Positions 39,293-47,550 of a stretch of DNA of 47,550 bases are shown in pieces; position 1 is the first letter of the stretch; the number at the start of each line of letters is the position of its first letter. The stretch covers positions 1 to 47,550 of the forward strand of contig CAIQDA010000084.1 in NCBI GenBank assembly GCA_903870415.1, read 5' to 3'. The notes beneath the pieces are model-generated. The model searched no databases and was not told the origin of the DNA. It saw nothing but the letters and a program-made list of their open reading frames with translations. The position numbers and the translations under genes were made by a program. This DNA comes from an uncultured delta proteobacterium. Its GTDB lineage: Bacteria; Myxococcota_A; Polyangia; Polyangiales; Polyangiaceae.

Positions 39293-40777
39293 TCAGCCAA
39301 GCTCGTGGGGCATCACGTCTCGTGCGCTGCGAAAATGCTGCTGTGCCGAGTACGCGAAGAGGTTGGTGACCCGCGAGGTGTAGAGGCAGCCATACAGGTC
39401 GACCTGCGCGCCGAAGTTCGACGCCTCGTTGCCCTCTTTGAGCAGCGAGCCCCAATACGGATGAAAGCGCTGGGCGATGCGTCGCTCAAGGGTGTTCGAC
39501 TCGACATCGAGCTGCTTCATGCGTCCGCGGATGCGTTCGATCGCGCGCTTGAAACGCATGCGTTCTGCATCCGAACTCGGCGAGGCGTCGCGCTTGGCGA
39601 GCTCCTTGAAGCGGCTTTGGTAGAAGCGCAGATCTTCTTCGAGGTGGTCGCGCTGCTCTTCGAGACTGTCGAGAATCGCGAAGTCGTCGCGGCACGTTTC
39701 GTAGGCGTAAATCTCGCCTTCGAGCTCTTGCATCACCATGCACGTGCGCCACGCGGACTCCTTCTTCGAGCGAAGAATGTCCCCGTAGATGTGATCGCCC
39801 ACGTACAGCACTTGGTCGCCGCTGATGCCGAGGCCGCGTTCGAGGTCGTGGAGGTTGCCGCCCTCGTAGATGCGACCGCGCTCAAGGGGAAACGATGCGG
39901 GACGCACCTGGAGGCCGTCGCGCTCCATCAGTGGTCGACGCTCCTGAAAGAACGCAGGCTTCGAGGCGGCGCACACGACGACGTCGAAGAAGTTTCGCCA
40001 CTGAGGGTACTCGGGCATGAAGCCCTCAAGCAGGTACCGCATCATGGCGTCCGTGTAGGGCCACTGGGAATTCGTCAGCAGAAAGAGCTTTTTTCCAGCG
40101 CTGCGCAGCTTGTGAAGCGTGGGCGCGAGCTCCGGGTCGCGGACGACAAAGCGACCGAGGGCGGGCAAAATGGCCGCCTGGATGGTGCCGTCGTGATGGG
40201 CGCTGTCGATGGACGCGCGCACGTCCTCGAAGAGCTTTCCGTAGTCGATGGACTCGCCACGTCGCTCGAAGGCGTCCACGACGCCTGAGTATACAGCGCC
40301 TTCACATAGCGCATACAGCGTATCGATCCAGTGATACCGAGGTGTTGCCGGTCGAACGCGCTTCGAGTGGTAGAGCGTGCGAACCTCGTCGCGCGAGAGT
40401 TCGCGAAGGCCGTGGTAGGCGCGGGTCACGTTCTTGTGCCGGTCCATCTTCAGGACGTGGCCGAGCTTCTTGTCGATGAGGAGCCCGCGCACAGGGAAGT
40501 CGACGGGAAAAAGATGATCGCGCAAGTCCTCCGGGTACCCGTGCCGTGCGACGAGACGCTCGACGATGCAGCCCACCGACAGTTCGTCCATCGCCCGCTG
40601 ATCGTAGACGGCGAGCGTGTAGTCCATGTCGAACCCCACCCAGGCGATCTGGGCCATCTTGAGGTTTCGGCTGCAAAAAACCCGGCGGTGGCGCGGCAGG
40701 CTTGGCGTCGGCGTGTGGACGAACCCGTCGTCGAGGGGCAGAAGCAGCTGCACGTCGGCGGGTGGTCGGGCGCTCAT
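39293..40777 (-). CDS. NT5C2-like HAD 5'-nucleotidase
   Basis: 494 aa. HAD-superfamily cytosolic purine 5'-nucleotidase type (HAD-IG). VFCSRNLKMAQIAWVGFDMDYTLAVYD holds the nucleophile Asp pair (DMD). LFLLTNS is motif II and YVGDHIYGDILRSKK is motif III/IV. A long coiled-coil cap follows (EEQRDHLEEDLRFYQSRF...). The opening and DMDYTLAVY block match vertebrate NT5C2 closely as I recall it. It hydrolyses purine nucleoside monophosphates. It lies 50 nt upstream of the NHLRC2-like gene on the same strand, probably one transcript. Confidence 0.9.
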   Translation of the reverse strand: MSARPPADVQLLLPLDDGFVHTPTPSLPRHRRVFCSRNLKMAQIAWVGFDMDYTLAVYDQRAMDELSVGCIVERLVARHGYPEDLRDHLFPVDFPVRGLLIDKKLGHVLKMDRHKNVTRAYHGLRELSRDEVRTLYHSKRVRPATPRYHWIDTLYALCEGAVYSGVVDAFERRGESIDYGKLFEDVRASIDSAHHDGTIQAAILPALGRFVVRDPELAPTLHKLRSAGKKLFLLTNSQWPYTDAMMRYLLEGFMPEYPQWRNFFDVVVCAASKPAFFQERRPLMERDGLQVRPASFPLERGRIYEGGNLHDLERGLGISGDQVLYVGDHIYGDILRSKKESAWRTCMVMQELEGEIYAYETCRDDFAILDSLEEQRDHLEEDLRFYQSRFKELAKRDASPSSDAERMRFKRAIERIRGRMKQLDVESNTLERRIAQRFHPYWGSLLKEGNEASNFGAQVDLYGCLYTSRVTNLFAYSAQQHFRSARDVMPHELG

Positions 40778-40881
40778 GATGAAGTGTGGAGCCTATCGTG
40801 ACGGTGCGCCATGCGGGAAGAGAACCCACCTGTTGCCCTTTCTCGGGCTCAGGCGGTACTTATGGTGTTGGAGGACGTGGC

Positions 40882-41613
40882 GTGCAGATTCTAGTCGTCA
40901 GAACCGGAGACGCGATTGGCGAGCTCGTCGAGCGTCGCGGAGAATTTACGCGCTGGATTCGCGAAGCGGTGGCCGATGGCGGTCGTCACGAGTGGGTTGA
41001 GGTCGACGCGCGCTTCCATGCGCTCCCGGAAGCCGGCATGGGTGCGGTGATTCTTACGGGGAGCGCGGCAAGCGTCACGGAACGCGCCACGTGGATGATT
41101 CGGACGGAGAGCTGGCTGCGCACGCGCATCGAAGAAGGGTTGCCCGTTCTTGGCATTTGTTTTGGTCACCAAATGCTCGCGCAGGCCTTGGGCGGTCGCG
41201 TCGTGAAGAACCCGGCCGGTCGCGAGATCGGGACGGTCAAGGTTGCGCGCTGCGACGACGACGATCCGCTGTTTCGCGGATTGCCCCGCGAGATGGTGGT
41301 GAACTCCACGCACGTGGACACCGTTCACGATCTGCCCGCGGGTGCTCGCAATCTCGCGTCGACGAAGCTTGAGCGCCATGCGGCGTTCGCGTTGAAGAGC
41401 AACGTGTGGGGCGTGCAGTTCCACCCGGAGGTCGACGGCGACATCATGCGCGGATACATCGACGCGCGCGCACACGTGCTTCGCAGCGAGGGCATCGAGC
41501 CCGACGCGCTTCGATCCGGTTGCATCGACACGCCACACGGGGTCCAGGTGCTTCGGAACTTCGTGCGCATGGCGGCGACGCCGGACGACGTGGTCATGAG
41601 TCGCCGCGTCTGA
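40882..41613 (+). CDS. Class I glutamine amidotransferase-like protein
   Basis: 243 aa from the GTG at 40882, chosen because GGAGG lies 6 nt upstream and the fold starts at once (VQILVVRTGDAI). Class I GATase triad: Cys in PVLGICFGHQMLAQALGG (about 99), His and Glu in WGVQFHPEVDG (about 175). Stand-alone GMP-synthase-glutaminase-like proteins of this type are often annotated as glutamine amidotransferases acting on small molecules; some hydrolyse gamma-glutamyl compounds. No synthetase partner lies adjacent. Divergent from the nucleotidase gene. Confidence 0.88.
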   Translation: MQILVVRTGDAIGELVERRGEFTRWIREAVADGGRHEWVEVDARFHALPEAGMGAVILTGSAASVTERATWMIRTESWLRTRIEEGLPVLGICFGHQMLAQALGGRVVKNPAGREIGTVKVARCDDDDPLFRGLPREMVVNSTHVDTVHDLPAGARNLASTKLERHAAFALKSNVWGVQFHPEVDGDIMRGYIDARAHVLRSEGIEPDALRSGCIDTPHGVQVLRNFVRMAATPDDVVMSRRV

Positions 41614-41615
41614 TC

Positions 41616-41643
41616 GTTCGCCGTTCGCCGTTCGCCGTTCGCT
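41616..41643. repeat. Short tandem repeat (GTTCGCC)x4
   Basis: Four contiguous 7-bp units, the last ending in T. It lies in the gap between the amidotransferase stop and the asd terminator. Noncoding and possibly variable in length. Confidence 0.7.
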
Positions 41644-41651
41644 GAAATGCG

Positions 41652-41673
41652 AAAAGGCGGCCCGAAGACCGCC
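41652..41673 (-). terminator. Intrinsic terminator of asd
   Basis: Minus strand reads GGCGG-TCTTCGGG-CCGCC-TTTT: 5-bp GC stem and a T-run, 31 nt after the asd stop. Confidence 0.75.
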
Positions 41674-41703
41674 CTTCCTGCATGGCCGCGTGGGGCCCGT
41701 TCG

Positions 41704-42711
41704 CTACTTCTTCGCGAAGAGAACTTCAGCAATTTGCACCGCGTTGAGCGCGGCACCCTTGCGAAGATTGTCGCCCACGACCCACAGGTTGATGGCGCCG
41801 GGCACCGCGAGGTCATCGCGAACGCGGCCCACGTGAACGGCGTCTTGGCCCGTGACCGTGAGCGGCTGTGGGTGTTTTCCTGGGGCGTACGCTTCGCCGT
41901 GGAGCACGACGCCGGGCGCGTTTGCGAGGAGCTCTTTGGCCTCTTTCGCCGACATGGGTCGCTTGAATCGGCACCAAATGGCCTCCGAGTGGCCGTTGAC
42001 GACGGGAACCCGCACCGCCGTCGGCGAAACGCCAATGGAGTCGTCCCCGAGCATCTTCCGGGTTTCGTAGACCATCTTCCACTCTTCCTCGGAGTAGTCG
42101 TCGGCGCCGGCCTTCCAGTCACACAGCGTATTGAACGCGAGTATGCCTGGAAATACCTCGTGTTCCGGCGTACGGCCTTCGGCTATTGCCTTCGCTTGCG
42201 CCACGAGTTCGGTGACCGCTTCGTGCCCTTTGCCGCTCGCGGCTTGGTACGTCGAAACCACGATGTGCTCGAGCGTGGCCGCGTCGTGCAGAGGCTTGAG
42301 CGCCACGAGCATCTGAATCGTCGAGCAGTTCGGATTCGCGACAATTCCCTTGGGAATCGACTTCAGGTGATGCGCATTGACCTCGGGGACCACGAGGGGG
42401 CAATCCGGGTCCATGCGCCACGCGCTCGAGTTGTCGATGACGATGGCTCCCGCTTTCGCGGCCACCGGAGCCCACTCCTTTGAGGGGCTTGCGCCTGCGC
42501 TGAAGAGCGCCACGTCGACGCCCTGAAAGGCCTCGGCGCTCACCGCTTGAATGGCGACTTCCTCGCCGCGGAACGTGAGCGTTTTACCTGCGCTCCGCGG
42601 GCTCGCCAGGGGCACGAGCCTCTTCACGGGGAAATTGCGCTGCTCGAGGATGCGGACCATTTCCCGACCGACGGCGCCTGTTGCGCCGACCACTGCCACC
42701 GTGAAGCTCAT
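41704..42711 (-). CDS. asd: Aspartate-semialdehyde dehydrogenase
   Basis: 335 aa. NADP-dependent reductive dephosphorylation of aspartyl-4-phosphate, the branch point to lysine/diaminopimelate, threonine and methionine. GATGAVG at residues 9-15, catalytic Cys in NPNCSTIQ (about 128), substrate segment YQAASGKGHEA and His in NGHSEAIWCRF. Full length. Strong ribosome site TGGAGG 8 nt upstream, and the upstream 94 bp contains a T8 run on the coding strand between candidate -35 TTGCAC and the weak -10 CATACG. No aspartokinase nearby. Confidence 0.97.
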   Translation of the reverse strand: MSFTVAVVGATGAVGREMVRILEQRNFPVKRLVPLASPRSAGKTLTFRGEEVAIQAVSAEAFQGVDVALFSAGASPSKEWAPVAAKAGAIVIDNSSAWRMDPDCPLVVPEVNAHHLKSIPKGIVANPNCSTIQMLVALKPLHDAATLEHIVVSTYQAASGKGHEAVTELVAQAKAIAEGRTPEHEVFPGILAFNTLCDWKAGADDYSEEEWKMVYETRKMLGDDSIGVSPTAVRVPVVNGHSEAIWCRFKRPMSAKEAKELLANAPGVVLHGEAYAPGKHPQPLTVTGQDAVHVGRVRDDLAVPGAINLWVVGDNLRKGAALNAVQIAEVLFAKK

Positions 42712-42805
42712 TGAAAAACCTCCAGACCTTCGTTTGCGTCGTGAACGTATGCTTGAAAAAAAACAGGGTGCAAGCGCAATTTACGCGCCGCGTCAAACGG
42801 GGGCC

Positions 42806-44203
42806 TCAGTGGCCGCTGCTCACGTGTTTGCTCGGGCGTGCGTTCCAGATCGTCAAGCAGAGCGCGAGACCGACGACGGCCACCGGGAGCATGGCGGCGG
42901 GCCACACTTTCCACGCGTCTGCAGACTTCGCTGCGGCCCCCGTGGGGAGTGCGCTCGCGTAGTAGAAGGCCTGCGCGCCGGTGCCGAGGTACACGAAGCC
43001 ATCGATGACGCCCGTGACGAGGCCCGCGTTTTTGCTGCCGCCAAAGTCCATCGACGCGGTGCCCGAGAGCATGCCGTGAACGCCGATCACGCAGAGCGAC
43101 ATGAAGACAACGCTCCACCCGAGCAGGGGTCCGTCGAGGAGCATGTACGCCGCGGCGCACCCCGCAAGCAGGCCCGCGTAAAGCACGCTCGCCACCGGCC
43201 CGCGCCGTGAGTGAAAGATGTGATCGGAGATGAAGCCCGCGAACACGCCGCCGAGGATTCCCGCGACGCACAGGAGCATTCCCCAGTTTTGGTAGACGAA
43301 CGAGCCGTCGGCGCCGATGGCCTTCGCGAACGGACGGTACTGCTTCATGACCGCCTGGCGCAGGAAGCCCGAGCAGAACTCGATGGCGACGATGATCCAG
43401 ATCACGCGCTGTGAAAACATGCGCCGCACGACGTCACGGACCGGGACCGTTCCGACTTGGCCCGCGGTCGCATCTCCGGTGTCGAAGTCCTCGAAGCCGG
43501 CTTGCGCTGGCGTGTCGCGGACAAAGACAGCGGACATCACGACGCAGATCGCGAGCACCACTGCAGGCCCCCAGAACACCGCAGCAAACCCGAGCTTGGC
43601 GAGAAGCAGGCTCCAGTCGTAAGCGAAGTAAAGGCCCAGCGAGATGAGGATGCCGAACAGGCCTCCGAGAACTCCGCGCTCGCGCACGTGGAACCACGGG
43701 GCGTTCACCTTCACGATGCTCACCGCGCCGAAACTTTGAAAGTACATGTTTGCGGCGTTGAGCAGCAGCAGGCTGTGGCGCAGGGTCTCCGGTGACGTTG
43801 CTCCGCTCGCGCCCGAGCTCATGGTGAGGGCCATGCCCACGTTCAGAAGCGACGACGCACCGGCCGCGAGCAAGATGGTCGCTCGTCCGCCCACGCGATC
43901 GGTCAGCGGTCCATTCACGAGAAACGCGATGCCGTAGACCCAGGCTCCGACGCCGTCGATCTCGTTGAATTGCTGCTTGGTGAGGAGCTGCGCTTTGTCG
44001 AGCTCGCTTACGATCGCCGAGAGGTTGTAGCGGCCGAAGTAGAGGAACGCATACGTGAGGCCGAGCGGCAGCCAGTTGCGCACGCGTCGCTGCTTGAAGG
44101 CCTCGCTGTGGCCGAGTTCGACCTTGGGCATCCGTGCGACGACGATGCCGACGGCGACGAGAAGGAGGACGATGGGGGCGAGGTGGGAGAGCCAGGACGG
44201 CAT
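42806..44203 (-). CDS. OPA-family MFS transporter (GlpT-like)
   Basis: 465 aa from the ATG at 44203, preceded by GGAG 9 nt away; the track starts at a GTG 24 codons upstream. Twelve predicted helices plus one N-terminal hydrophobic helix. Organophosphate:phosphate antiporter signatures: RRVRNWLPLGLTYAFLYFGRYNLS, the APWFHVRERGVLGGLFG loop and ASMDFGGSKNAGLVTG. Family members exchange glycerol-3-phosphate, hexose phosphates or related anions for phosphate. The substrate here cannot be read. Transcribed towards asd but with its own promoter region. Confidence 0.88.
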   Translation of the reverse strand: MPSWLSHLAPIVLLLVAVGIVVARMPKVELGHSEAFKQRRVRNWLPLGLTYAFLYFGRYNLSAIVSELDKAQLLTKQQFNEIDGVGAWVYGIAFLVNGPLTDRVGGRATILLAAGASSLLNVGMALTMSSGASGATSPETLRHSLLLLNAANMYFQSFGAVSIVKVNAPWFHVRERGVLGGLFGILISLGLYFAYDWSLLLAKLGFAAVFWGPAVVLAICVVMSAVFVRDTPAQAGFEDFDTGDATAGQVGTVPVRDVVRRMFSQRVIWIIVAIEFCSGFLRQAVMKQYRPFAKAIGADGSFVYQNWGMLLCVAGILGGVFAGFISDHIFHSRRGPVASVLYAGLLAGCAAAYMLLDGPLLGWSVVFMSLCVIGVHGMLSGTASMDFGGSKNAGLVTGVIDGFVYLGTGAQAFYYASALPTGAAAKSADAWKVWPAAMLPVAVVGLALCLTIWNARPSKHVSSGH

Positions 44204-44395
44204 AGGTTCGTTGCTCCGAATCGGTGCCACTGCGCCCGCACCGCGGTTCGCCTCGGGCAAAACGATCGAGGTCACGTGTAACAGAGACCACCGGCGCGGT
44301 CATGGGCGCGTGGGGTCTTCGATGCGGGTCTCCTCCATGCGTTGCGGCGTTCCCGAGCGCGTTCCCGCGACCAAACCGCGGTAACGTTTCGTCGC

Positions 44396-45670
44396 ATGAA
44401 CCCTCACTACCGCTGGCTCCATGGCGAGCTCCCGGCTCTCGTGCGCGACGGCGTCTTGAGCGAGGAGCAGGCGAACGCGTTGCGCGAGCGCTTTGCACTT
44501 GGTGAGGAAAAATCCAAGCTTGCAGCGATCTTGCCGGGCGTCGGAATGCTGCTCGTCGGGGTCGGTGTGCTCGTCGTGTTCGGCGAGCGATGGGACCAGT
44601 TCTCACAAGCGACGCGTTCGCTCTTGGCGCTCGCACCCACGGCGCTTGCGTTTGCGTATGACCGATGGGCTGGGTCACAGGAAGGCGCAGGCGCGTCGGG
44701 TCAGCGAGAGGCGTCGGCGGCATCGCTCGTGCTCGGCGTTGCGGCGACGATGGCACTCCTTCGCTCCACCTGGGGCATTGACGTGAGCGCGCCGCGTCTA
44801 ACGTTTTGCGCGGCGGCCCTCACGCTCGTCGTGGCGTGGCAGCGTCGCGTGACGGGGCTTCACCTCGCCTACCCGCTGCTTGTGGCTCAATTCGCCCTGT
44901 CGGACGGTGGCCAGCACCGCGGCGCTGTGACGCTTCTTTCGGCGGCGATGCTCGTTGCGGCGGCACCGGCGCTTCGCGTGCGAACGGTGAGCGCCCTTGC
45001 CTCGCGCTGGCTTGCGAGCGGCTACGCCACTGCGACGCTCGTCGTCATGATGAAGGCGAGCATGGATGCGAATGCGCCGCCGACCGTCGCCCTTGCGTCG
45101 TGGGTCCTCGGTGCTCACGCGCTTTCGATCCTTGCGCTTGATTCCGCGCGGGAGCCCTTCCGCCTGATGGTGCTTTACGTGCGCGTTGCGGCGCTGCCGC
45201 TGCTGCTCATCCTCGGGTTCCGAGAGGCCTGGTCCACGGCCGGTGGGGCGATCGCCACGCTTCGTGAGCCGTCGTTGGAATCGCTGGCATTGTCCTTGTC
45301 GATGGTGGCGCCGTGGGCGCTGGCCGCAGGAGTCCTCGTCCGCCGATCGAAGGTGGATGCGCCGGTGGCGGCGTTGGCGTTCATCGTCGTCGCAGGAACG
45401 TTCGCGGCCGATAACGGTTTGTCGCGGGATGTTCTTCGTATGGTGATGATCCTACTCACGGCTGCGTGGGGGCTTGAACGCGTACGTACGGGTGTGGTCA
45501 CCTCCCGAATCGGCGAGCTGAACTTCGGTCTCGTCCTCAGCCTGGGCCTCGTGCTCGTGCAGGTTGCCGGAACGAACCTCGGTGCCGTCGTGAAAGGCCT
45601 GCTCTTCATCGCGGCGGGCCTCGCATTCCTCCTGGTGAATCGCTCGGTCCTTGCGCGGCAGAGACCATGA
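44396..45670 (+). CDS. DUF2157 membrane protein
   Basis: 424 aa from the ATG at 44396. The N-terminus shows the DUF2157 pattern HYRWLHGELPALVRDGVLSEEQANALRERF, a short soluble helical hairpin. About eleven to twelve hydrophobic helices follow (PGVGMLLVGVGVLVVFGERWDQF onwards). Function of the family is unknown. Its stop overlaps the hisIE start (ATGA), so the histidine enzyme is translated from this transcript. Confidence 0.82.
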   Translation: MNPHYRWLHGELPALVRDGVLSEEQANALRERFALGEEKSKLAAILPGVGMLLVGVGVLVVFGERWDQFSQATRSLLALAPTALAFAYDRWAGSQEGAGASGQREASAASLVLGVAATMALLRSTWGIDVSAPRLTFCAAALTLVVAWQRRVTGLHLAYPLLVAQFALSDGGQHRGAVTLLSAAMLVAAAPALRVRTVSALASRWLASGYATATLVVMMKASMDANAPPTVALASWVLGAHALSILALDSAREPFRLMVLYVRVAALPLLLILGFREAWSTAGGAIATLREPSLESLALSLSMVAPWALAAGVLVRRSKVDAPVAALAFIVVAGTFAADNGLSRDVLRMVMILLTAAWGLERVRTGVVTSRIGELNFGLVLSLGLVLVQVAGTNLGAVVKGLLFIAAGLAFLLVNRSVLARQRP

Positions 45671-46341
45671 TAGGGGCGACGAGCATGAGTGCAGCGAAGC
45701 TGACGTTCGACGAGCGGGGCCTGATTCCAGTGGTCGTCCAAGACCGGCTCACAGGTGAGGTGCGCATGGTGGCGTGGGCGAACGCCGAGGCGCTGCGCCA
45801 CACGGACGAGACGCGGCAGGCCACGTTCTGGAGTCGCTCACGCGCCGAGTTGTGGGTCAAAGGCGCCACGAGCGGCCACGTGATGACGGTGCATGACATT
45901 CTCGTCGACTGCGACGGCGACACGCTTCTCTACCTCGTCGACGCCGCAGGACCGAGCTGCCACACGGGGGCCGAAAGCTGCTTTTTTACGCCTCTCCACG
46001 AGGTCGACGCGCCGGCGGCTCGCGCTCCATTTTCGCTCAAGCTCGAAGGTGAAATTGCTTCGCGGCGTCACGCGACGGGCAAGGCCAGCTACGTGAAAAG
46101 TCTCCTCGACGGTGGTGCCGAGGCCATTGGCGCAAAGGTTCGAGAAGAGGCCGACGAGTTCGCTCGGGCCCTCGACGCGGAAGCCGACGATCGCGTCAGC
46201 TCCGAAGCCGCCGATCTCCTCTTTCACGTTCTCGTCGGGCTTGAGAGCCGCGGACTGCGTTTGCGCCAGGTGCTCGCCACGCTCGCGAAGCGATTCGGTC
46301 GCGGTGGTCACGAGGAAAAAGCCTCGCGTGCAAAACCATGA
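45667..46341 (+). CDS. hisIE: Bifunctional HisI-HisE (phosphoribosyl-AMP cyclohydrolase / -ATP pyrophosphatase)
   Basis: 224 aa; an in-frame ATG at 45685 is an alternative start. HisI half: FWSRSRAELWVKGATSGHVMTV, metal-binding DCDGDTLLYLVD and GPSCHTGAESCFF. HisE half from about 135: ATGKASYVKSLLDGGAEAIGAKVREEADEF and SEAADLLFHVLVGL. It catalyses the second and third steps of histidine synthesis. No other his gene is in the window, so it is displaced from any his operon. A small hairpin CGTGC-N5-GCACG follows at 46344-46358. Confidence 0.95.
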   Translation: MIGATSMSAAKLTFDERGLIPVVVQDRLTGEVRMVAWANAEALRHTDETRQATFWSRSRAELWVKGATSGHVMTVHDILVDCDGDTLLYLVDAAGPSCHTGAESCFFTPLHEVDAPAARAPFSLKLEGEIASRRHATGKASYVKSLLDGGAEAIGAKVREEADEFARALDAEADDRVSSEAADLLFHVLVGLESRGLRLRQVLATLAKRFGRGGHEEKASRAKP

Positions 46342-46491
46342 ATCGTGCACCGCGCACGGAGAATTCCCTCGCGACTGCGTGCTCGCTGAACGCGTGTGCG
46401 GCGTGATGAATGCATTTAACCGCGTTCCCTGTCGTCGCCGTTGCGCCGGTGCGCGGCCCTTCGATACCGTTGCGTCCTTCCTGGAGAAATC

Positions 46492-47550
46492 ATGAGTCTT
46501 CGCGTCCTCGTCTTCGACGGTGATTCACCGCTCGCCAGTTCCCTTGAGCTCGCGCTTGCTCGCCTCGGTTGCGACGTCGTTCGTCAGGGTGAACGAAGCT
46601 CGTTCATGGCCGCGGCCATCGCGAAGGCTCCGGCGCTCATCATTTTTGCCCACCAGCCCGGGCGCACCGAATCGTTCAGCGTGTGCTTGGCGGTGCGGCG
46701 CGACTCCTCGCTTGCGAAGGTGCCGACGGTGGTCGCGTCGACGTACGCCGTTGAAGCGGAATTCGAGAAATTCGCGGGAACGACCCTGCGCGCCGACGCG
46801 TATTTTGCCTCCGTGACTTCCGCCGAGGAGCTGCTCATTCGCTTGCGCGACGTCGTGCCCTCGCTGCCTGCGGCACCTCCAAGCGGCCCCGGCATCGAGA
46901 TCCTCGAAGAGGGTTTCGCTGGCGACGACATGGTCGACGTGGACGACGATGCGCACACCGTCGTGGGGCGCATTCCCGACGAGCTGTTTTTTCGCAAGGA
47001 GCCCGAGCCGGAGAGTGCAAGTCGCCCCACGGTGGACATTCGTGAGTTCGCGGTGGCCGCCGGCGACGACGAGCCCGTGATCGACTTGGTGGTTCCGGTC
47101 GACGACGATGAGTCCATCGTTGCCCTCGGAACGATGCCCGATGCGGAAGAAGCACTGGCGCTGCCTCGTGCCGCGTCGATGCCGCCGCCGATGCCCGCTC
47201 CCGCGCCGTCTTCGGCGGTCTTCGACCTCGACGTGCCGTCGCATGACGCCGATGCCGATGCGGAACGCGCACGGGCAGAAGGTGCCGCGAGCGCGGCAGA
47301 AGCGTTTCGCGCGCAAGCCGAGGCGGCAGCGCGTGACCATGGGGCACAGCTCGCGTCGGCGCGCGCAGATGTCGAGGCGCGCGAACGAGAGGTCGCGACC
47401 CTCAAGGCTTCGCTGGTCGATTCGGATCGCCAGCTTGAGGAGCTTCGCGGGAAGTTGACGTCGGCCTCAAAGGGCCAAAGCAACGTTTCGATGAAAGAGT
47501 TTCTCGATCTGCGCGAACAGATCGGCAAGCGTGATCGTGAGTTGCTCCAG
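46492..47550 (+). CDS. AglZ/FrzS-like pseudo-receiver coiled-coil protein (3' end outside window)
   Basis: Open to the window edge (353 codons), so not in the ORF track. ATG at 46492 with GGAG 5-6 nt upstream. Residues 1-120 resemble a response-regulator receiver (MSLRVLVFDGDSPLASSLELAL...), but the phosphoacceptor strand reads ALIIFAHQPGR with no Asp, so it is a pseudo-receiver. An acidic, Pro/Ala-rich linker follows (125-245), then a coiled coil from about 250 and the block VSMKEFLDLREQIGKRDRELLQ, like the repeated segments of myxobacterial AglZ. AglZ and FrzS are cytoplasmic polarity/motility proteins. The family assignment is by pattern. Confidence 0.72.
   Translation, partial: MSLRVLVFDGDSPLASSLELALARLGCDVVRQGERSSFMAAAIAKAPALIIFAHQPGRTESFSVCLAVRRDSSLAKVPTVVASTYAVEAEFEKFAGTTLRADAYFASVTSAEELLIRLRDVVPSLPAAPPSGPGIEILEEGFAGDDMVDVDDDAHTVVGRIPDELFFRKEPEPESASRPTVDIREFAVAAGDDEPVIDLVVPVDDDESIVALGTMPDAEEALALPRAASMPPPMPAPAPSSAVFDLDVPSHDADADAERARAEGAASAAEAFRAQAEAAARDHGAQLASARADVEAREREVATLKASLVDSDRQLEELRGKLTSASKGQSNVSMKEFLDLREQIGKRDRELLQ

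Noticed and set aside
1-47550. tRNA, rRNA, CRISPR, IS, prophage or integration sites
   Set aside because: I looked for clover-leaf arms, regularly spaced repeats, transposase motifs and tRNA-flanked direct repeats and saw none; a tool-based scan would be needed to exclude small RNAs.

Overview
The window is high-GC, gene-dense bacterial chromosome with no RNA gene, IS element or CRISPR array that I can see. Two Hanks-type Ser/Thr kinases with membrane segments, a very large sigma-54 activator, many Cys-containing lipoproteins, a Flp pilin and an AglZ/FrzS-like pseudo-receiver/coiled-coil protein together point to a myxobacterium (Myxococcota, probably Polyangiales). This assignment is inference from gene content.

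Layout. 1-1.2 kb: start of a small SnoaL/NTF2-like gene, divergent from a LysR regulator. 1.2-11.1 kb: a polyhydroxyalkanoate (PHA) locus. The left arm reads leftwards (phaR, phasin, SDR reductase). The right arm is a tightly packed, apparently single seven-gene transcription unit: lipoprotein, lipoprotein alpha/beta hydrolase, outer-membrane barrel, paralogous lipoprotein, short PhaE-like coiled-coil protein, long-chain acyl-CoA ligase, PhaC synthase. PhaR-type operators (TGC-N3-GCAA) lie in two pairs, one before the phasin and one in the phaR/operon divergent promoter, and both pairs have the same 45-bp register. I read this as a PhaR-controlled route from extracellular esters to stored polymer; it is the most system-like find here. 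11.1-14.9 kb: tandem-XRE regulator, a structured leader and speA, then an NAD(P)-binding reductase. 14.9-18.5 kb: an envelope thiol-redox cluster (GPx-like lipoprotein, VKOR-DsbA fusion, OmpA-like protein, TlpA-like lipoprotein). 18.5-25.7 kb: kinase, CesT/YbjN-like protein, MDR oxidoreductase, 1058-aa sigma-54 activator, small barrel.

25.8-29.4 kb: a FadN-FadA beta-oxidation operon. 29.6-32.1 kb: a secreted beta-propeller lipoprotein behind a candidate sigma-54 promoter. 32.1-35.2 kb: methyltransferase, AEC transporter, tail-anchored kinase. 35.2-37.2 kb: Flp pilin and a Cys-rich lipoprotein. 37.3-40.8 kb: NHLRC2-like thioredoxin/NHL protein and an NT5C2-like nucleotidase. 40.9-46.3 kb: glutamine amidotransferase, asd, OPA-type transporter, DUF2157 membrane protein and hisIE. 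46.5 kb to the end: an open AglZ/FrzS-like gene absent from the ORF track.

Across all of this, an 11-bp near-palindrome, TGYAGAATRCA, occurs ten times exactly by my reading, always inside genes and in all three codon phases. The relaxed form TGYA-N3-TRCA occurs about 23 times. Rough base-composition arithmetic predicts about 0.02 and 1 respectively. I know of no named element that matches it.
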